Positions 8,383 to 15,426 of a DNA stretch of 18,441 nt are shown piece after piece. A program made the position numbers and the translations under genes. The DNA is from Anaerolineae bacterium (GTDB lineage: Bacteria; Chloroflexota; Anaerolineae; JAFGEY01), in the NCBI GenBank assembly GCA_016929205.1, contig JAFGJF010000415.1:1-18441 (forward strand), read 5' to 3'. Position 1 is the first letter of the stretch, and each line of letters opens with the position of its first letter. A model generated the notes under the pieces. That model worked only from the letters and a program-made list of their open reading frames with translations, did not search any database and was not told the origin of the DNA.

Positions 8383-8898
8383 GGCGAGAGAAGGTCATCA
8401 TCAGAGCCTATACCTATCGTTTCCATCGCCGGGCGGCCCAAAGTAGGCAAAACGACCTTTTTGGTCAAGCTGATCGCCGAACTGAAACAACGTGGTTATC
8501 GCATCGGCATCATCAAACACAGCATTCACGCCTTCGCCATCGACAAAGAAGGCAAAGATACCTGGAAACATTTGCAGGCAGGCGCAGACGCCGTGGCCTT
8601 TGTTTCTCCCCACCACCTGAGTATGATCCGTCAAGTTGAACAAGAGATCGATTTGGATCGAGCAGCCGCTATGCTGGGTGACATAGATATCATCTTGACC
8701 GAAGGCTATAAACACGCACACAAACCCAAGATCGAAATTTCCCGCCGTGATCTCGGAATTGACTTGGTCTGTCGTCACCAGGAGATTGTTGCCGTCGTCA
8801 GCGATCACCCTATTGCGCTAAACGTGCCGCGATTTGACCTTGACGACGCACGTGGCGTCGCATCATTGATCGAGGAACAGTTCTTGTCTGGCAGATAA
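8380..8898 (+). CDS. mobB: MobB-like molybdopterin-guanine dinucleotide biosynthesis adaptor
   Basis: MobB is a P-loop GTP-binding protein that assists MobA in attaching GMP to molybdopterin. From the TTG start it is 172 residues, the usual size for the family. Visible: P-loop GRPKVGKTT (18-26), IKHSIHAFAID (45-55), GKDTWKHLQAGAD (58-70), LTEGYK (106-111) and PKIEISR (116-122), all family hallmarks. The P-loop reads RPKVGKT where many members have a Gly/Ser-rich loop. No other molybdenum-cofactor gene is nearby, so it is an isolated member of its pathway. It is divergent from era and converges on the S1-domain gene. A general P-loop role is possible, but the TEGYK signature argues for MobB. 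Confidence 0.9.
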   Translation: MGERRSSSEPIPIVSIAGRPKVGKTTFLVKLIAELKQRGYRIGIIKHSIHAFAIDKEGKDTWKHLQAGADAVAFVSPHHLSMIRQVEQEIDLDRAAAMLGDIDIILTEGYKHAHKPKIEISRRDLGIDLVCRHQEIVAVVSDHPIALNVPRFDLDDARGVASLIEEQFLSGR

Positions 8899-8905
8899 CA
8901 TCCAA

Positions 8906-8935
8906 CTAGGGGCGGATACTGGATCCAGCCCCTAG
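8906..8935. terminator. Perfect hairpin between convergent mobB and S1 gene
   Basis: CTAGGGGC (8906-8913) pairs with GCCCCTAG (8928-8935) around a 14-base loop that itself contains TGGATCCA. It starts 8 bases after the mobB stop. Neither strand has a T-run right after the stem. A run of ten A at 8951-8960 region reads as T on the minus strand, upstream of the stem, where it may end the S1 transcript after a weak short stem. It is probably a shared 3' boundary, perhaps factor-dependent. Confidence 0.45.
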
Positions 8936-8993
8936 CCAATCATTCTGAAAAAAAAAAGATGTACCATCATTGGTTCTTTTTAGAATGTTTGCG

Positions 8994-9707
8994 TCATTCT
9001 GCTTTCGTACCAAGCGTCCGAGCGATAATAGCTGCCTGCTGGCGTCGGATCTCGTCCTTTTTCCGTCGCCGTCCCTTGTGACGTGTAGCGACTTTGAGCG
9101 AATGCCCCTGACTTTCCATCGCATTGCGCCAAGCAAGTTCCATAGCCGTCATCGTCTCTTCTTCTTGCTCGTCGTCATCTGGAACTTGCACAACCGGATC
9201 GAGACCTTGCAGGCTCAATTCGATTTGCCGTTTCTGGCGATTGACCTTGACAATGCGCACTCGGATCTCTTCACCTTCTTTTACGACATCGGAAGGTTGG
9301 CCGATGCGACCTTCGGCCATTTCGCTGATATGAACCAATCCGTCGCGCCCTACGCCAATGTCCACGAACGCGCCATATGGGGCCAACTTGGTGACTTTGC
9401 CCGTCACGATCATATCGGGTTTGAGATCGTCCATCGTGCGCTCGGGTGGTTCGATCATCGTCAGCCCAATGCGCCCCTGATCTGCATCCACTTCTTGAAT
9501 CCAAACCGATATGCTGTCTCCTTCGCTGAGAGCGTCGGTGATTTTGTTGATTCGGGTCTCGCTAACTTGCGAAATGTGAACCAACCCCTCTTTCTCAGCA
9601 CCAAAGTCCACAAAAGCACCATACAATTCGAGCCGAGTGACCGTTCCTTCGAACTTTTGCTTGGGTTCCAGGTCATGAAGTTTGATAACTTGCTTTTCTT
9701 GTGACAT
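8994..9707 (-). CDS. RNA-binding protein with two S1 domains (short RpsA-like)
   Basis: The 237-residue protein has two S1 OB-fold domains, about 16-86 and 97-167, each with the core motif YGAFVD followed by GLVHIS. An acidic stretch (177-184) and a strongly basic tail (207-222, KGRRRKK) follow. S1 domains bind single-stranded RNA. Proteins of this design are often named ribosomal protein S1 in Chloroflexota and may help mRNA bind the 30S subunit. Full S1 has four to six domains, so equivalence to RpsA is inferred. The ATG at 9707 is where similarity to S1 proteins begins; the open frame back to 9854 runs through the promoter and leader hairpin and is discarded. The Shine-Dalgarno is weak (GTGAG). 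Confidence 0.9.
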   Translation of the reverse strand: MSQEKQVIKLHDLEPKQKFEGTVTRLELYGAFVDFGAEKEGLVHISQVSETRINKITDALSEGDSISVWIQEVDADQGRIGLTMIEPPERTMDDLKPDMIVTGKVTKLAPYGAFVDIGVGRDGLVHISEMAEGRIGQPSDVVKEGEEIRVRIVKVNRQKRQIELSLQGLDPVVQVPDDDEQEEETMTAMELAWRNAMESQGHSLKVATRHKGRRRKKDEIRRQQAAIIARTLGTKAE

Positions 9708-9732
9708 CTTGTTTTTTCTCACTTTACGATCT

Positions 9733-9755
9733 CGAAAGGAAACCTCTTCCTTTCG
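9733..9755 (-). promoter_or_regulatory. Perfect leader hairpin upstream of the S1-domain gene
   Basis: CGAAAGGAA and TTCCTTTCG form a 9-base-pair stem with a 5-base loop. On the transcribed minus strand the loop reads GAGGT, a Shine-Dalgarno-like sequence, but it is about 34 bases before the ATG. It sits inside the predicted 60-base leader and may serve as a protein-binding site or stabilise the 5' end. Autoregulation by the S1 protein would be a natural guess; there is no direct proof. Confidence 0.6.
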
Positions 9756-9774
9756 GCAATTGACAATCCTATCT

Positions 9775-9802
9775 ATTATACTCGAAACCACAATCAATGC
9801 AA
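9775..9802 (-). promoter_or_regulatory. Candidate promoter of the S1-domain gene
   Basis: On the minus strand, TTGCAT (9802-9797) and a perfect TATAAT (9780-9775) are separated by 16 bases. Transcription would begin near 9768, just upstream of the leader hairpin, giving a leader of about 60 bases. Confidence 0.55.
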
Positions 9803-10507
9803 GTGCGTTTTGCTCTCTCACACGCCCCACCGTCACCATTCCAAGCAACCCCACTATGAAAACAACTGCCGGATTTTAAGATAACAGACGATCAAAACCC
9901 AGCCGAGATTTGCCTTTTCTTCGTTTTTGTTGTAAACTAGATCAAGTTCGATATCATTTCGAGCCTAAACTGACAGGCTTATAGCAAGCATATGGCATAC
10001 GCACCAAGGATATCCAAAATGAGCGAGCCGAGAATGCACAGATTGCTATGCATCGCTTGTCTGCACATAGATGAGCCACAGCTCGAACGAGAATAAAAGC
10101 AAGTGTTTTTTGATACCAGTTGTAGCAAAGCTTAACCACAGATAACTTGCACAGATGAGCGCCGCTTGATTAATATACCATCATTCGGTGTTATAGTCGG
10201 ATTTGACAAATTGATGTTTCAGCAACGGCCAAAGCAGTACCGGAGAGAAAAACGAGCGACCTGAAAAACAGCAGTTTGGGCAAGTCCTTTTCCCGAAAAA
10301 CGAACGATAGACGGCAAGAACTGGCGAGTGAACGGCAAAGGCGCCGTTTCAGATTCCCAATAGCGTTCAATCGATGGCGTACGCTTAGCTTACCAAGACG
10401 TGAGCGATCAAGAATTCTGGCTGTAGGTCTGCGCGCAAGATCAAGAGTCTGGTCATCACCAGATTTTTGACTGTGTTATGTTGAGTATTTGCACAAGCTT
10501 TTATTAA
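9803..10507. other. Long gap without a convincing protein gene
   Basis: No open frame here resembles a protein family. The gap holds possible plus-strand promoters: TTGCCT-17-TAAACT at 9910-9938 and TTGCAC-18-TAATAT at 10147-10176. It also has degenerate copies of a CACAGAT/GCACAGATGAGC unit around 10037, 10068 and 10137-10160, and a 13-base near-repeat GAAAAACGARCGA at 10247-10259 and 10295-10307. A hairpin AACGGC/GCCGTT lies at 10331-10348. Two plus-strand terminators close it. I found no tRNA, tmRNA, RNase P or SRP RNA signature. Confidence 0.5.
10448..10468 (+). terminator. Short intrinsic terminator in the gap
   Basis: TCTGGT (10448-10453) pairs with ACCAGA (10458-10463) across the 4-base loop CATC, followed by five T (10464-10468). 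The stem is short, so strength is uncertain. Confidence 0.5.
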
Positions 10508-10541
10508 AGCCGTGGCAGTGATGTTGCCACGGCTTTTTTGT
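10508..10541 (+). terminator. Strong intrinsic terminator upstream of recX
   Basis: AAAGCCGTGGCA (10508-10519) pairs perfectly with TGCCACGGCTTT (10527-10538) around a 7-base loop, and the T-run continues to 10541. It lies 44 bases before the recX ATG. There is little room for a recX promoter after it, so it may attenuate recX or end an upstream RNA. Confidence 0.88.
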
Positions 10542-10585
10542 TTCGCCATCGGCAGTTTCTTGAGCAACAGAGGATAGACCCAGAT

Positions 10586-11254
10586 ATGGCAGGGCAAATT
10601 ACGGCAATCCAGGCCCAAAAAAAGAACCAGCAGCGCGCAAACATCTTTCTAGATGGCGAGTTTGCTTTTGGATTGGCGCTCATTGAAGCGGCTAAACTTT
10701 CCAAGGGACAATACCTGAGCGATGAGGACATCGCCGCGTTGCGCATGGCCGATGAACAAGCACGTGCCTATGAATTTGCCCTCGACTTTTTGTCATATCG
10801 CCCTCGAAGCAGCGCCGAAGTGGATCGGCGGTTGCGAAAAAAAGAGTTTTGTGAGTCTACGATCGAACACACAGTACAACGTCTCTCACGAGCCGGATTG
10901 ATCGACGATGAGGAATTTGCTCGCTATTGGATCAGCAATCGCGAGCAATTCAAACCGCGCGGTGCCCGTGCCTTACGTTATGAATTGCATCAAAAGGGCA
11001 TAGCAGAGCGCATCATTGATGACCTAGTGCAGGATGTAGACGAGTTGGAAAGCGCGTACCGTGCAATGTCGCCCAAACTTGCCCAATGGCAACATTTGGA
11101 TTCCAGCACATTTCGGCGCAAACTGACCGGGCATCTACAGCGTCGAGGATTCAACTATGCAGTTATCTCACAAGTGTGGGAACGCATCCAGGCCGAGAGA
11201 GAACACCAGATTGACAAAAGAGAGGATATGGAGACATGGGAGCAGGAAACATAA
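10586..11254 (+). CDS. recX: RecX-family regulatory protein
   Basis: RecX binds RecA filaments and limits recombinase activity. The 222-residue protein shows the RecX helical repeats: [19 protein letters not shown] (65-83), [12 protein letters not shown] (104-115) and [18 protein letters not shown] (122-139). The ATG at 10586 has AGAGGA (10569-10574) 11 bases upstream. The frame opens earlier at 10538, but those bases belong to the terminator region. In many bacteria recX adjoins recA; here recA is absent and recX overlaps rny by 19 bases, so the two are co-transcribed and probably translationally coupled. Residues 1-45 are family-like but less conserved. Confidence 0.92.
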   Translation: MAGQITAIQAQKKNQQRANIFLDGEFAFGLALIEAAKLSKGQYLSDEDIAALRMADEQARAYEFALDFLSYRPRSSAEVDRRLRKKEFCESTIEHTVQRLSRAGLIDDEEFARYWISNREQFKPRGARALRYELHQKGIAERIIDDLVQDVDELESAYRAMSPKLAQWQHLDSSTFRRKLTGHLQRRGFNYAVISQVWERIQAEREHQIDKREDMETWEQET

Positions 11255-12774
11255 TCGCTGTCATTCTAGCCGGCGTGATAGGCGTGGCGGTAGGCAGCGT
11301 GGTAGCGACATTCATCCAACGCTCACTGAGCAACTCGCACCTCAAGCTAACCAAGATGCAGGTCTCACAAATGACAGAAGAGGCTGAAACCAAGGCCAAA
11401 TCCATTCGTGTAGAAGCAGAAGAACAAGCCATACAAATCCGTAACGAGGCCGATCAGGAGAGCAAAAAACGGATTCGAGAATTACGCGAGGAGGAAGAGC
11501 GCCTCCAAAAACGGCGAGAAAGCCTGGACAAGGGCATCGACAGGCTTGAGGAACGAGAACGACGGCTTAATCAACGTCAAAGCCGTCTCGACAAAATGAA
11601 AAACCAGATCGAGCAAATGCACGAAGAACGCCAGGCCGAATTGGAGCGGATCTCTAACCTCACCGAAGATCAAGCCAAAGAACTGTTACTTCAGGATGTA
11701 GAAACCCGCACGCGGGACGAAATGGCTCGGGTTATCCGCGATGTTGAAGCCCAGACACAACACGAAGCGGACAAAAAGGCACGTGAAATCATCACCATGG
11801 CCATCCAGCGCTGTGCATCCGACCAGGTCTCGGAGACCACCGTCTCGATGGTCCAGTTACCAGGCGATGAGATGAAAGGGCGAATCATTGGTCGCAACGG
11901 ACGCAACATTCGCGCCTTTGAACAGGCCACCGGCGTAGACGTCATTGTAGACGATACGCCCGAAGCCGTTGTTCTATCCAGTTTTGACCCTGTACGGCGC
12001 GAAATCGCACGGATTGCGTTGGGCAAACTGGTCATCGATGGCCGAATCCATCCCGGACGCATCGAGGGCATTGTAGCCAAAGCGACCAAAGAAGTCAATG
12101 CCGAGATCGTCGAGGCTGGAGAACAGGCCATCATCGACGTTGGACTGCCTGGCTTGCACCCCGAGTTGATCAAGCTCGTGGGACGGCTCAAATTCCGTAC
12201 CAGCTATGGTCAGAGTGTCCTTCAGCACTCGATAGAAATGGCCCATTTGGCCGGAATGATGGCCGCTGAACTACACGCCAATGTCGACCTGGCCAAAGAG
12301 GGGGCGCTGCTTCACGATATCGGCAAAGCCGTCGACCACGAGGTCGAGGGCACACACGCCATGATCGGTGCAGACCTGGTAGAACGCTACAACTGTTCGC
12401 CCCAGGTTATCAACTGCGTCGCCGCGCACCATGGCGAAAGAGACAAAAAATGCCTGGAAGCCGTGCTCGTTGAAGCGGCCGATGCCATTTCGAGCGCAAG
12501 ACCGGGCGCACGGCGTGAATCGCTGGAAAACTATTTAAAACGCGTTAGGGGCCTGGAAGAAATCGCCGATTCATTCAAAGGCGTCGCTCAATCGTATGCC
12601 ATTCAGGCCGGACGCGAAATTCGGATCATGGTAAAACCGGACGATGTGGACGATTTGGCTGCGATCCAGCTTTCCAAAGACATTGCCCGCCGCGTCGAAG
12701 ACTCGCTCCAATATCCAGGCCAAATCAAGGTCACAGTGATCCGGGAGACGAGATCGGTGGACTATGCCAAATAG
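11236..12774 (+). CDS. rny: Ribonuclease Y, membrane-anchored endoribonuclease
   Basis: RNase Y initiates mRNA decay by endonucleolytic cleavage and is tethered to the inner face of the membrane. The 512 residues match the family (about 515). In order: N-terminal transmembrane helix 5-27, a long charged coiled coil about 40-190, a KH domain about 203-265 with [17 protein letters not shown], and an HD domain with His360-Asp361 in [12 protein letters not shown]. The Shine-Dalgarno AGAGGA (11221-11226) lies 9 bases before the ATG, inside the end of recX. A compound hairpin follows the stop codon and separates rny from nurA. Confidence 0.98.
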   Translation: MGAGNIIAVILAGVIGVAVGSVVATFIQRSLSNSHLKLTKMQVSQMTEEAETKAKSIRVEAEEQAIQIRNEADQESKKRIRELREEEERLQKRRESLDKGIDRLEERERRLNQRQSRLDKMKNQIEQMHEERQAELERISNLTEDQAKELLLQDVETRTRDEMARVIRDVEAQTQHEADKKAREIITMAIQRCASDQVSETTVSMVQLPGDEMKGRIIGRNGRNIRAFEQATGVDVIVDDTPEAVVLSSFDPVRREIARIALGKLVIDGRIHPGRIEGIVAKATKEVNAEIVEAGEQAIIDVGLPGLHPELIKLVGRLKFRTSYGQSVLQHSIEMAHLAGMMAAELHANVDLAKEGALLHDIGKAVDHEVEGTHAMIGADLVERYNCSPQVINCVAAHHGERDKKCLEAVLVEAADAISSARPGARRESLENYLKRVRGLEEIADSFKGVAQSYAIQAGREIRIMVKPDDVDDLAAIQLSKDIARRVEDSLQYPGQIKVTVIRETRSVDYAK

Positions 12775-12780
12775 CGTTCG

Positions 12781-12825
12781 GCAACTGAACCGGATCGCGG
12801 GCATCTTGCCCGCCCTCCGGTTTGC
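12781..12825 (+). promoter_or_regulatory. Compound hairpin between rny and nurA
   Basis: AACCGG (12788-12793) pairs with CCGGTT (12817-12822), and inside it GCGGGCA (12797-12803) pairs with TGCCCGC (12807-12813) around a 3-base loop. The two stems are separated by a symmetric 3-by-3 internal loop. GCA/TGC may extend it outside. There is no real T-run after it, so it is a weak terminator at best. An RNA-stability or processing element between the two genes fits equally well. Confidence 0.6.
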
Positions 12826-12852
12826 ATTCTAAATGATGCCTGGGAGTCTGCT

Positions 12853-14016
12853 GTGCCGCTGGACTTGGACTATCTCTATCAACAGGTAGAAAGAATGGCT
12901 GCGTCATTATCACAAGCTAGGCCGGCGCAGCAGGTTACCCACGCACAGACCTATCTGGAGACGGTCGATCCCGAACTGCTCCGGCAAAAAATAAGCCAGC
13001 GTGACATCAAGATCCCGTGGCTGGTTGCCCGCCCGGTCGATACGCTCGCCGGCCGGTTTGCCGCTCCCCCGCTCCCTTCAGACTTGAGCGTCGTCGCCGC
13101 TGATGGATCCACGATTCCTCCCGACCGGCACAGCTCGGTCCGTTATTACGTTCTCAGCATTGGCTATGCAGCGTTAACCTATGGCAGCGCGCCGAACGCG
13201 ATTTTGGAATCGTGGACCCAATTTTGCTTTAGCGACGACGATTTGTATTTCGATCAACGCATTCCCATCGATGGCTCGCGACTGGGGATATTGATGAGCA
13301 TTGAAGAAATGGTGTGGTTGCACAATGCCGCCCTTTTGGTCAACCCGCCAGCCGTAGCCGTCTGCGACGGTTCACTGATCCTGTGGAACCTTGAAAACGA
13401 AGAAACAGCGTTGAAAACGGCGTACCTGAAACGCTTTTTGGCCGCGATGGACGACCTGCAGCAAACCAGCATCCCGGTATGCAGCTACATCAGCTACCCA
13501 GGCGGCCAAGACGTGGTCAACAGTTTGCGACTGATGTTATGCGACGTGAAATCGGGTGGCTGTGCCAAATGTCCACAAGAAACAGACAAACAAAAGCTCT
13601 GCCAATTTATGGGCACGCTGCGCGACCGGCAACTGTACAGCGGGCTGCTCAAACCGGGGCAACGATCGGACATTTTTGAGAGCCAGTCGGCCATTCTGGA
13701 GGATTACGGCTCACACCGCATCCAGTTCTTTTATCTGAATGTCGGCGACGAAATCGTACGCATCGAGGCTCCACAGTGGGTGATGCGCAGCCTAGAGATG
13801 ATCGACCTTGTCCAAGGCGTTATCACCGACCAATGCAAACGAAGCGGGCAATATCCGCCTTATCCGCCGGCATTGATCGAGGCACACGAACAGGCTGTCA
13901 TTTCCACCACCGACCGGATGACGGTAGAACGACTTGTGGAACAAGCGTTGGCCGCGCAGGGCATTTTTTACGTGCGTTCGGCCAAAGACCGCAGCAAACG
14001 GCGGCGAGGCGTATGA
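12853..14016 (+). CDS. nurA: NurA-domain 5'-3' nuclease
   Basis: NurA is a DNA nuclease that in archaea and Deinococcus works with the HerA translocase in resecting DNA ends. The 387-residue protein shows the NurA metal-binding core: VVAADGSTIPPDRH (80-93, Asp84) and AVCDGSLI (169-176, Asp172), followed by the helix-rich middle and a C-terminal part about 285-375. A cysteine group (Cys230, Cys237, Cys240, Cys250; C-X6-C-X2-C-X9-C) could bind zinc or an iron-sulfur cluster. The GTG start at 12853 has GGGAG (12842-12846) 6 bases upstream. The HAS-barrel gene follows after 21 bases. Whether this bacterial branch has nuclease activity is inferred from family membership. Confidence 0.88.
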   Translation: MPLDLDYLYQQVERMAASLSQARPAQQVTHAQTYLETVDPELLRQKISQRDIKIPWLVARPVDTLAGRFAAPPLPSDLSVVAADGSTIPPDRHSSVRYYVLSIGYAALTYGSAPNAILESWTQFCFSDDDLYFDQRIPIDGSRLGILMSIEEMVWLHNAALLVNPPAVAVCDGSLILWNLENEETALKTAYLKRFLAAMDDLQQTSIPVCSYISYPGGQDVVNSLRLMLCDVKSGGCAKCPQETDKQKLCQFMGTLRDRQLYSGLLKPGQRSDIFESQSAILEDYGSHRIQFFYLNVGDEIVRIEAPQWVMRSLEMIDLVQGVITDQCKRSGQYPPYPPALIEAHEQAVISTTDRMTVERLVEQALAAQGIFYVRSAKDRSKRRRGV

Positions 14017-14037
14017 CAACAAGAGAGTGCGAAACTT

Positions 14038-14649
14038 ATGTCCGAACAAAACCGAATCGGCGAGATCATTGAGACCGGCACGACCTTTTACATTGCCGAA
14101 AGCTTTACCCTTCATCATCCCCCGGCGCTAGGCCGGCTGGTCTACGTAGAAACAGGTGCAAGGTGCATCTATGGTGTGGTATGCTACGGCACCACTGCCA
14201 GTCCCGATCCCGGCCGGCGGGCCGTACGCCGCAGCACCGACGGCGTATACGATGATGCCATCTATCACGAACACCCACAGCTCGAACGCACGCTGCGCAC
14301 CGAGTTTACCGTCCACCTGGTGGGATATCATGAACAGGAGCAGATTTACCGTTATTTGCCCCCCACACCCCCACCACTGCATTATTCGGTTCACGATTGT
14401 GAGGTCGAACGCGTCAAGGCATTTACAGTCGATCTGATGTACCTTCGCTTGCTTCAAGATGTAGCCGATACGCCGTCTGAACAGCTTTTGGCCGCTCACA
14501 TCCGGCAGGTTTACCGGGCAAGAGGGCAGGACCAGGTATGGCTGGCCTCTGCCGCACGACATGTCTCAGGACTACTTAAAAACGACTATGATCGTTTGAT
14601 GACCGCATTATATGGCATTCTGCCATCCGAACCTGTCCCACCAGGATGA
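14038..14649 (+). CDS. Stand-alone HAS-barrel (HerA N-terminal-like) protein
   Basis: The first 110 residues resemble the HAS barrel, the beta-barrel at the N-terminus of HerA translocases that docks partners such as NurA. The clearest part is IGEIIETGTTFYIAESF (7-23) followed by HHPPALGRLVYVET (26-39). The rest (about 120-195) is helical and unrecognised. There is no Walker A or B motif, so the ATPase half of HerA is absent, and no HerA gene adjoins. Its position directly after nurA suggests it is a NurA partner or adaptor. The ATG at 14038 has a weak AGAGAG site 10 bases upstream. The domain call comes from sequence pattern only. Confidence 0.65.
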   Translation: MSEQNRIGEIIETGTTFYIAESFTLHHPPALGRLVYVETGARCIYGVVCYGTTASPDPGRRAVRRSTDGVYDDAIYHEHPQLERTLRTEFTVHLVGYHEQEQIYRYLPPTPPPLHYSVHDCEVERVKAFTVDLMYLRLLQDVADTPSEQLLAAHIRQVYRARGQDQVWLASAARHVSGLLKNDYDRLMTALYGILPSEPVPPG

Positions 14650-14652
14650 CCT

Positions 14653-15426
14653 ATGAGCATTTTCGAGTCGGTTGACATCCTTGGCGTGCGCGTGGACGAC
14701 GTCAGTTGGGACGAGATGCTCGCGGCGATCACACACTTGGTAAAAAAAGGAGGCACGCATCGTATTGCCACGGTCAACACCGAGTATATTATGGCCGCGC
14801 AGCGCGATCCCGAATTTGCCCGCATATTGCGCCATACCGAGATCAATGTTCCCGACAGCGCCGGCGTGCTGGCGGCAGCGTGGTGGCTGGGGCATCCGCT
14901 TCGAGAACGCGTGACCGGTTCGGATGGCATTTATCGCATCGCCGAACTATGTACAATGCACCATTTTCGCCTCTTTTTACTAGGCGCCGGGCCAAACGTC
15001 GCAGCACGCGTGGCCGACATTCTAGCCGCTCGTTATCCCGATCTGATCGTGTGTGGCACACATCCCGGCCTCGCCGATGCCAGCGTGGTAACTGGCGCTG
15101 AAAACGACGCCGTCACCGAGCAAATCCGCTCGGCAGACAGCGACGTCTTGTTAATCGCCTACCCGCAGATACCCCAGGAAAAGTGGTTGTCTCACAACCA
15201 GGCAAAAACGGGCGCGCCGGTGGCGATGGGAGTAGGAGCGGCGTTCGACTTTGTGGCCGGGGTGCAAAAGCGCGCCCCTCGCTGGCTGCAACGTCTCGGA
15301 TTGGAGTGGCTCTATCGGTTGATCCGTGAGCCACAACGCTGGAAGCGAATGCTGGCGCTGCCCTACACGGCGTGGTTGGTCTTCTGGCAACGATTCACAA
15401 AGGACAGGATTAAAGATGAAACGTGA
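14653..15426 (+). CDS. WecG/TagA/CpsF-family (GT26) glycosyltransferase
   Basis: This family transfers a sugar, often ManNAc or ManNAcA, from UDP-sugar to a lipid-linked GlcNAc in teichoic acid or surface polysaccharide synthesis, as a peripheral membrane enzyme. The 257-residue length is normal. Visible: NTEY (42-45), the catalytic-type Asp68 in PDSAGV (67-72), TGSD (88-91), LLGAGPNVA, and the C-terminal signature GVGAAFDFVAG followed by RAPRWLQRLGLEWLYRL and EPQRWKRM. The ATG lies 3 bases after the HAS-barrel stop, with AGGA (14643-14646) inside that gene's end, so translation is coupled. It overlaps the peptidase gene by 11 bases. Confidence 0.93.
   Translation: MSIFESVDILGVRVDDVSWDEMLAAITHLVKKGGTHRIATVNTEYIMAAQRDPEFARILRHTEINVPDSAGVLAAAWWLGHPLRERVTGSDGIYRIAELCTMHHFRLFLLGAGPNVAARVADILAARYPDLIVCGTHPGLADASVVTGAENDAVTEQIRSADSDVLLIAYPQIPQEKWLSHNQAKTGAPVAMGVGAAFDFVAGVQKRAPRWLQRLGLEWLYRLIREPQRWKRMLALPYTAWLVFWQRFTKDRIKDET

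Larger units (their letters stand above)
10183..10541 (+). ncRNA. Possible small RNA or long recX leader
   Basis: Two tandem plus-strand terminators (10448-10468 and 10508-10541) have no plus-strand gene ahead of them: the nearest one, mobB, ends at 8898 beyond an opposing gene. Some transcript must therefore begin in the gap. A TTGCAC-18-TAATAT promoter (10147-10176) would start it near 10183, and local hairpins such as 10331-10348 lie within. The left boundary is a guess, and 9945 is an alternative. It could be a free regulatory RNA or an attenuated 5' leader of recX. Confidence 0.25.

Noticed and set aside
9708..9854. Longer S1-domain protein beginning at 9854
   Set aside because: The added frame runs through a TATAAT promoter and the leader hairpin, and has no S1 similarity.
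9947..10110. tRNA-like T-loop strings (TTCGA) in the gap
   Set aside because: No flanking 5-base-pair T-stem, anticodon stem or acceptor stem could be folded on either strand.
10203..10231. Promoter from a perfect TTGACA at 10203-10208
   Set aside because: No -10-like hexamer occurs 16 to 19 bases downstream.
10276..10470. 64-codon arginine-rich open frame in the gap
   Set aside because: No Shine-Dalgarno, no recognisable family, and it runs through a terminator-like hairpin; probably chance.
10183..10541. RNase P RNA, tmRNA or SRP RNA
   Set aside because: The hallmark sequences (GAGGAAAGTCC core, tmRNA acceptor ends, SRP GGAAG tetraloop region) are not present.
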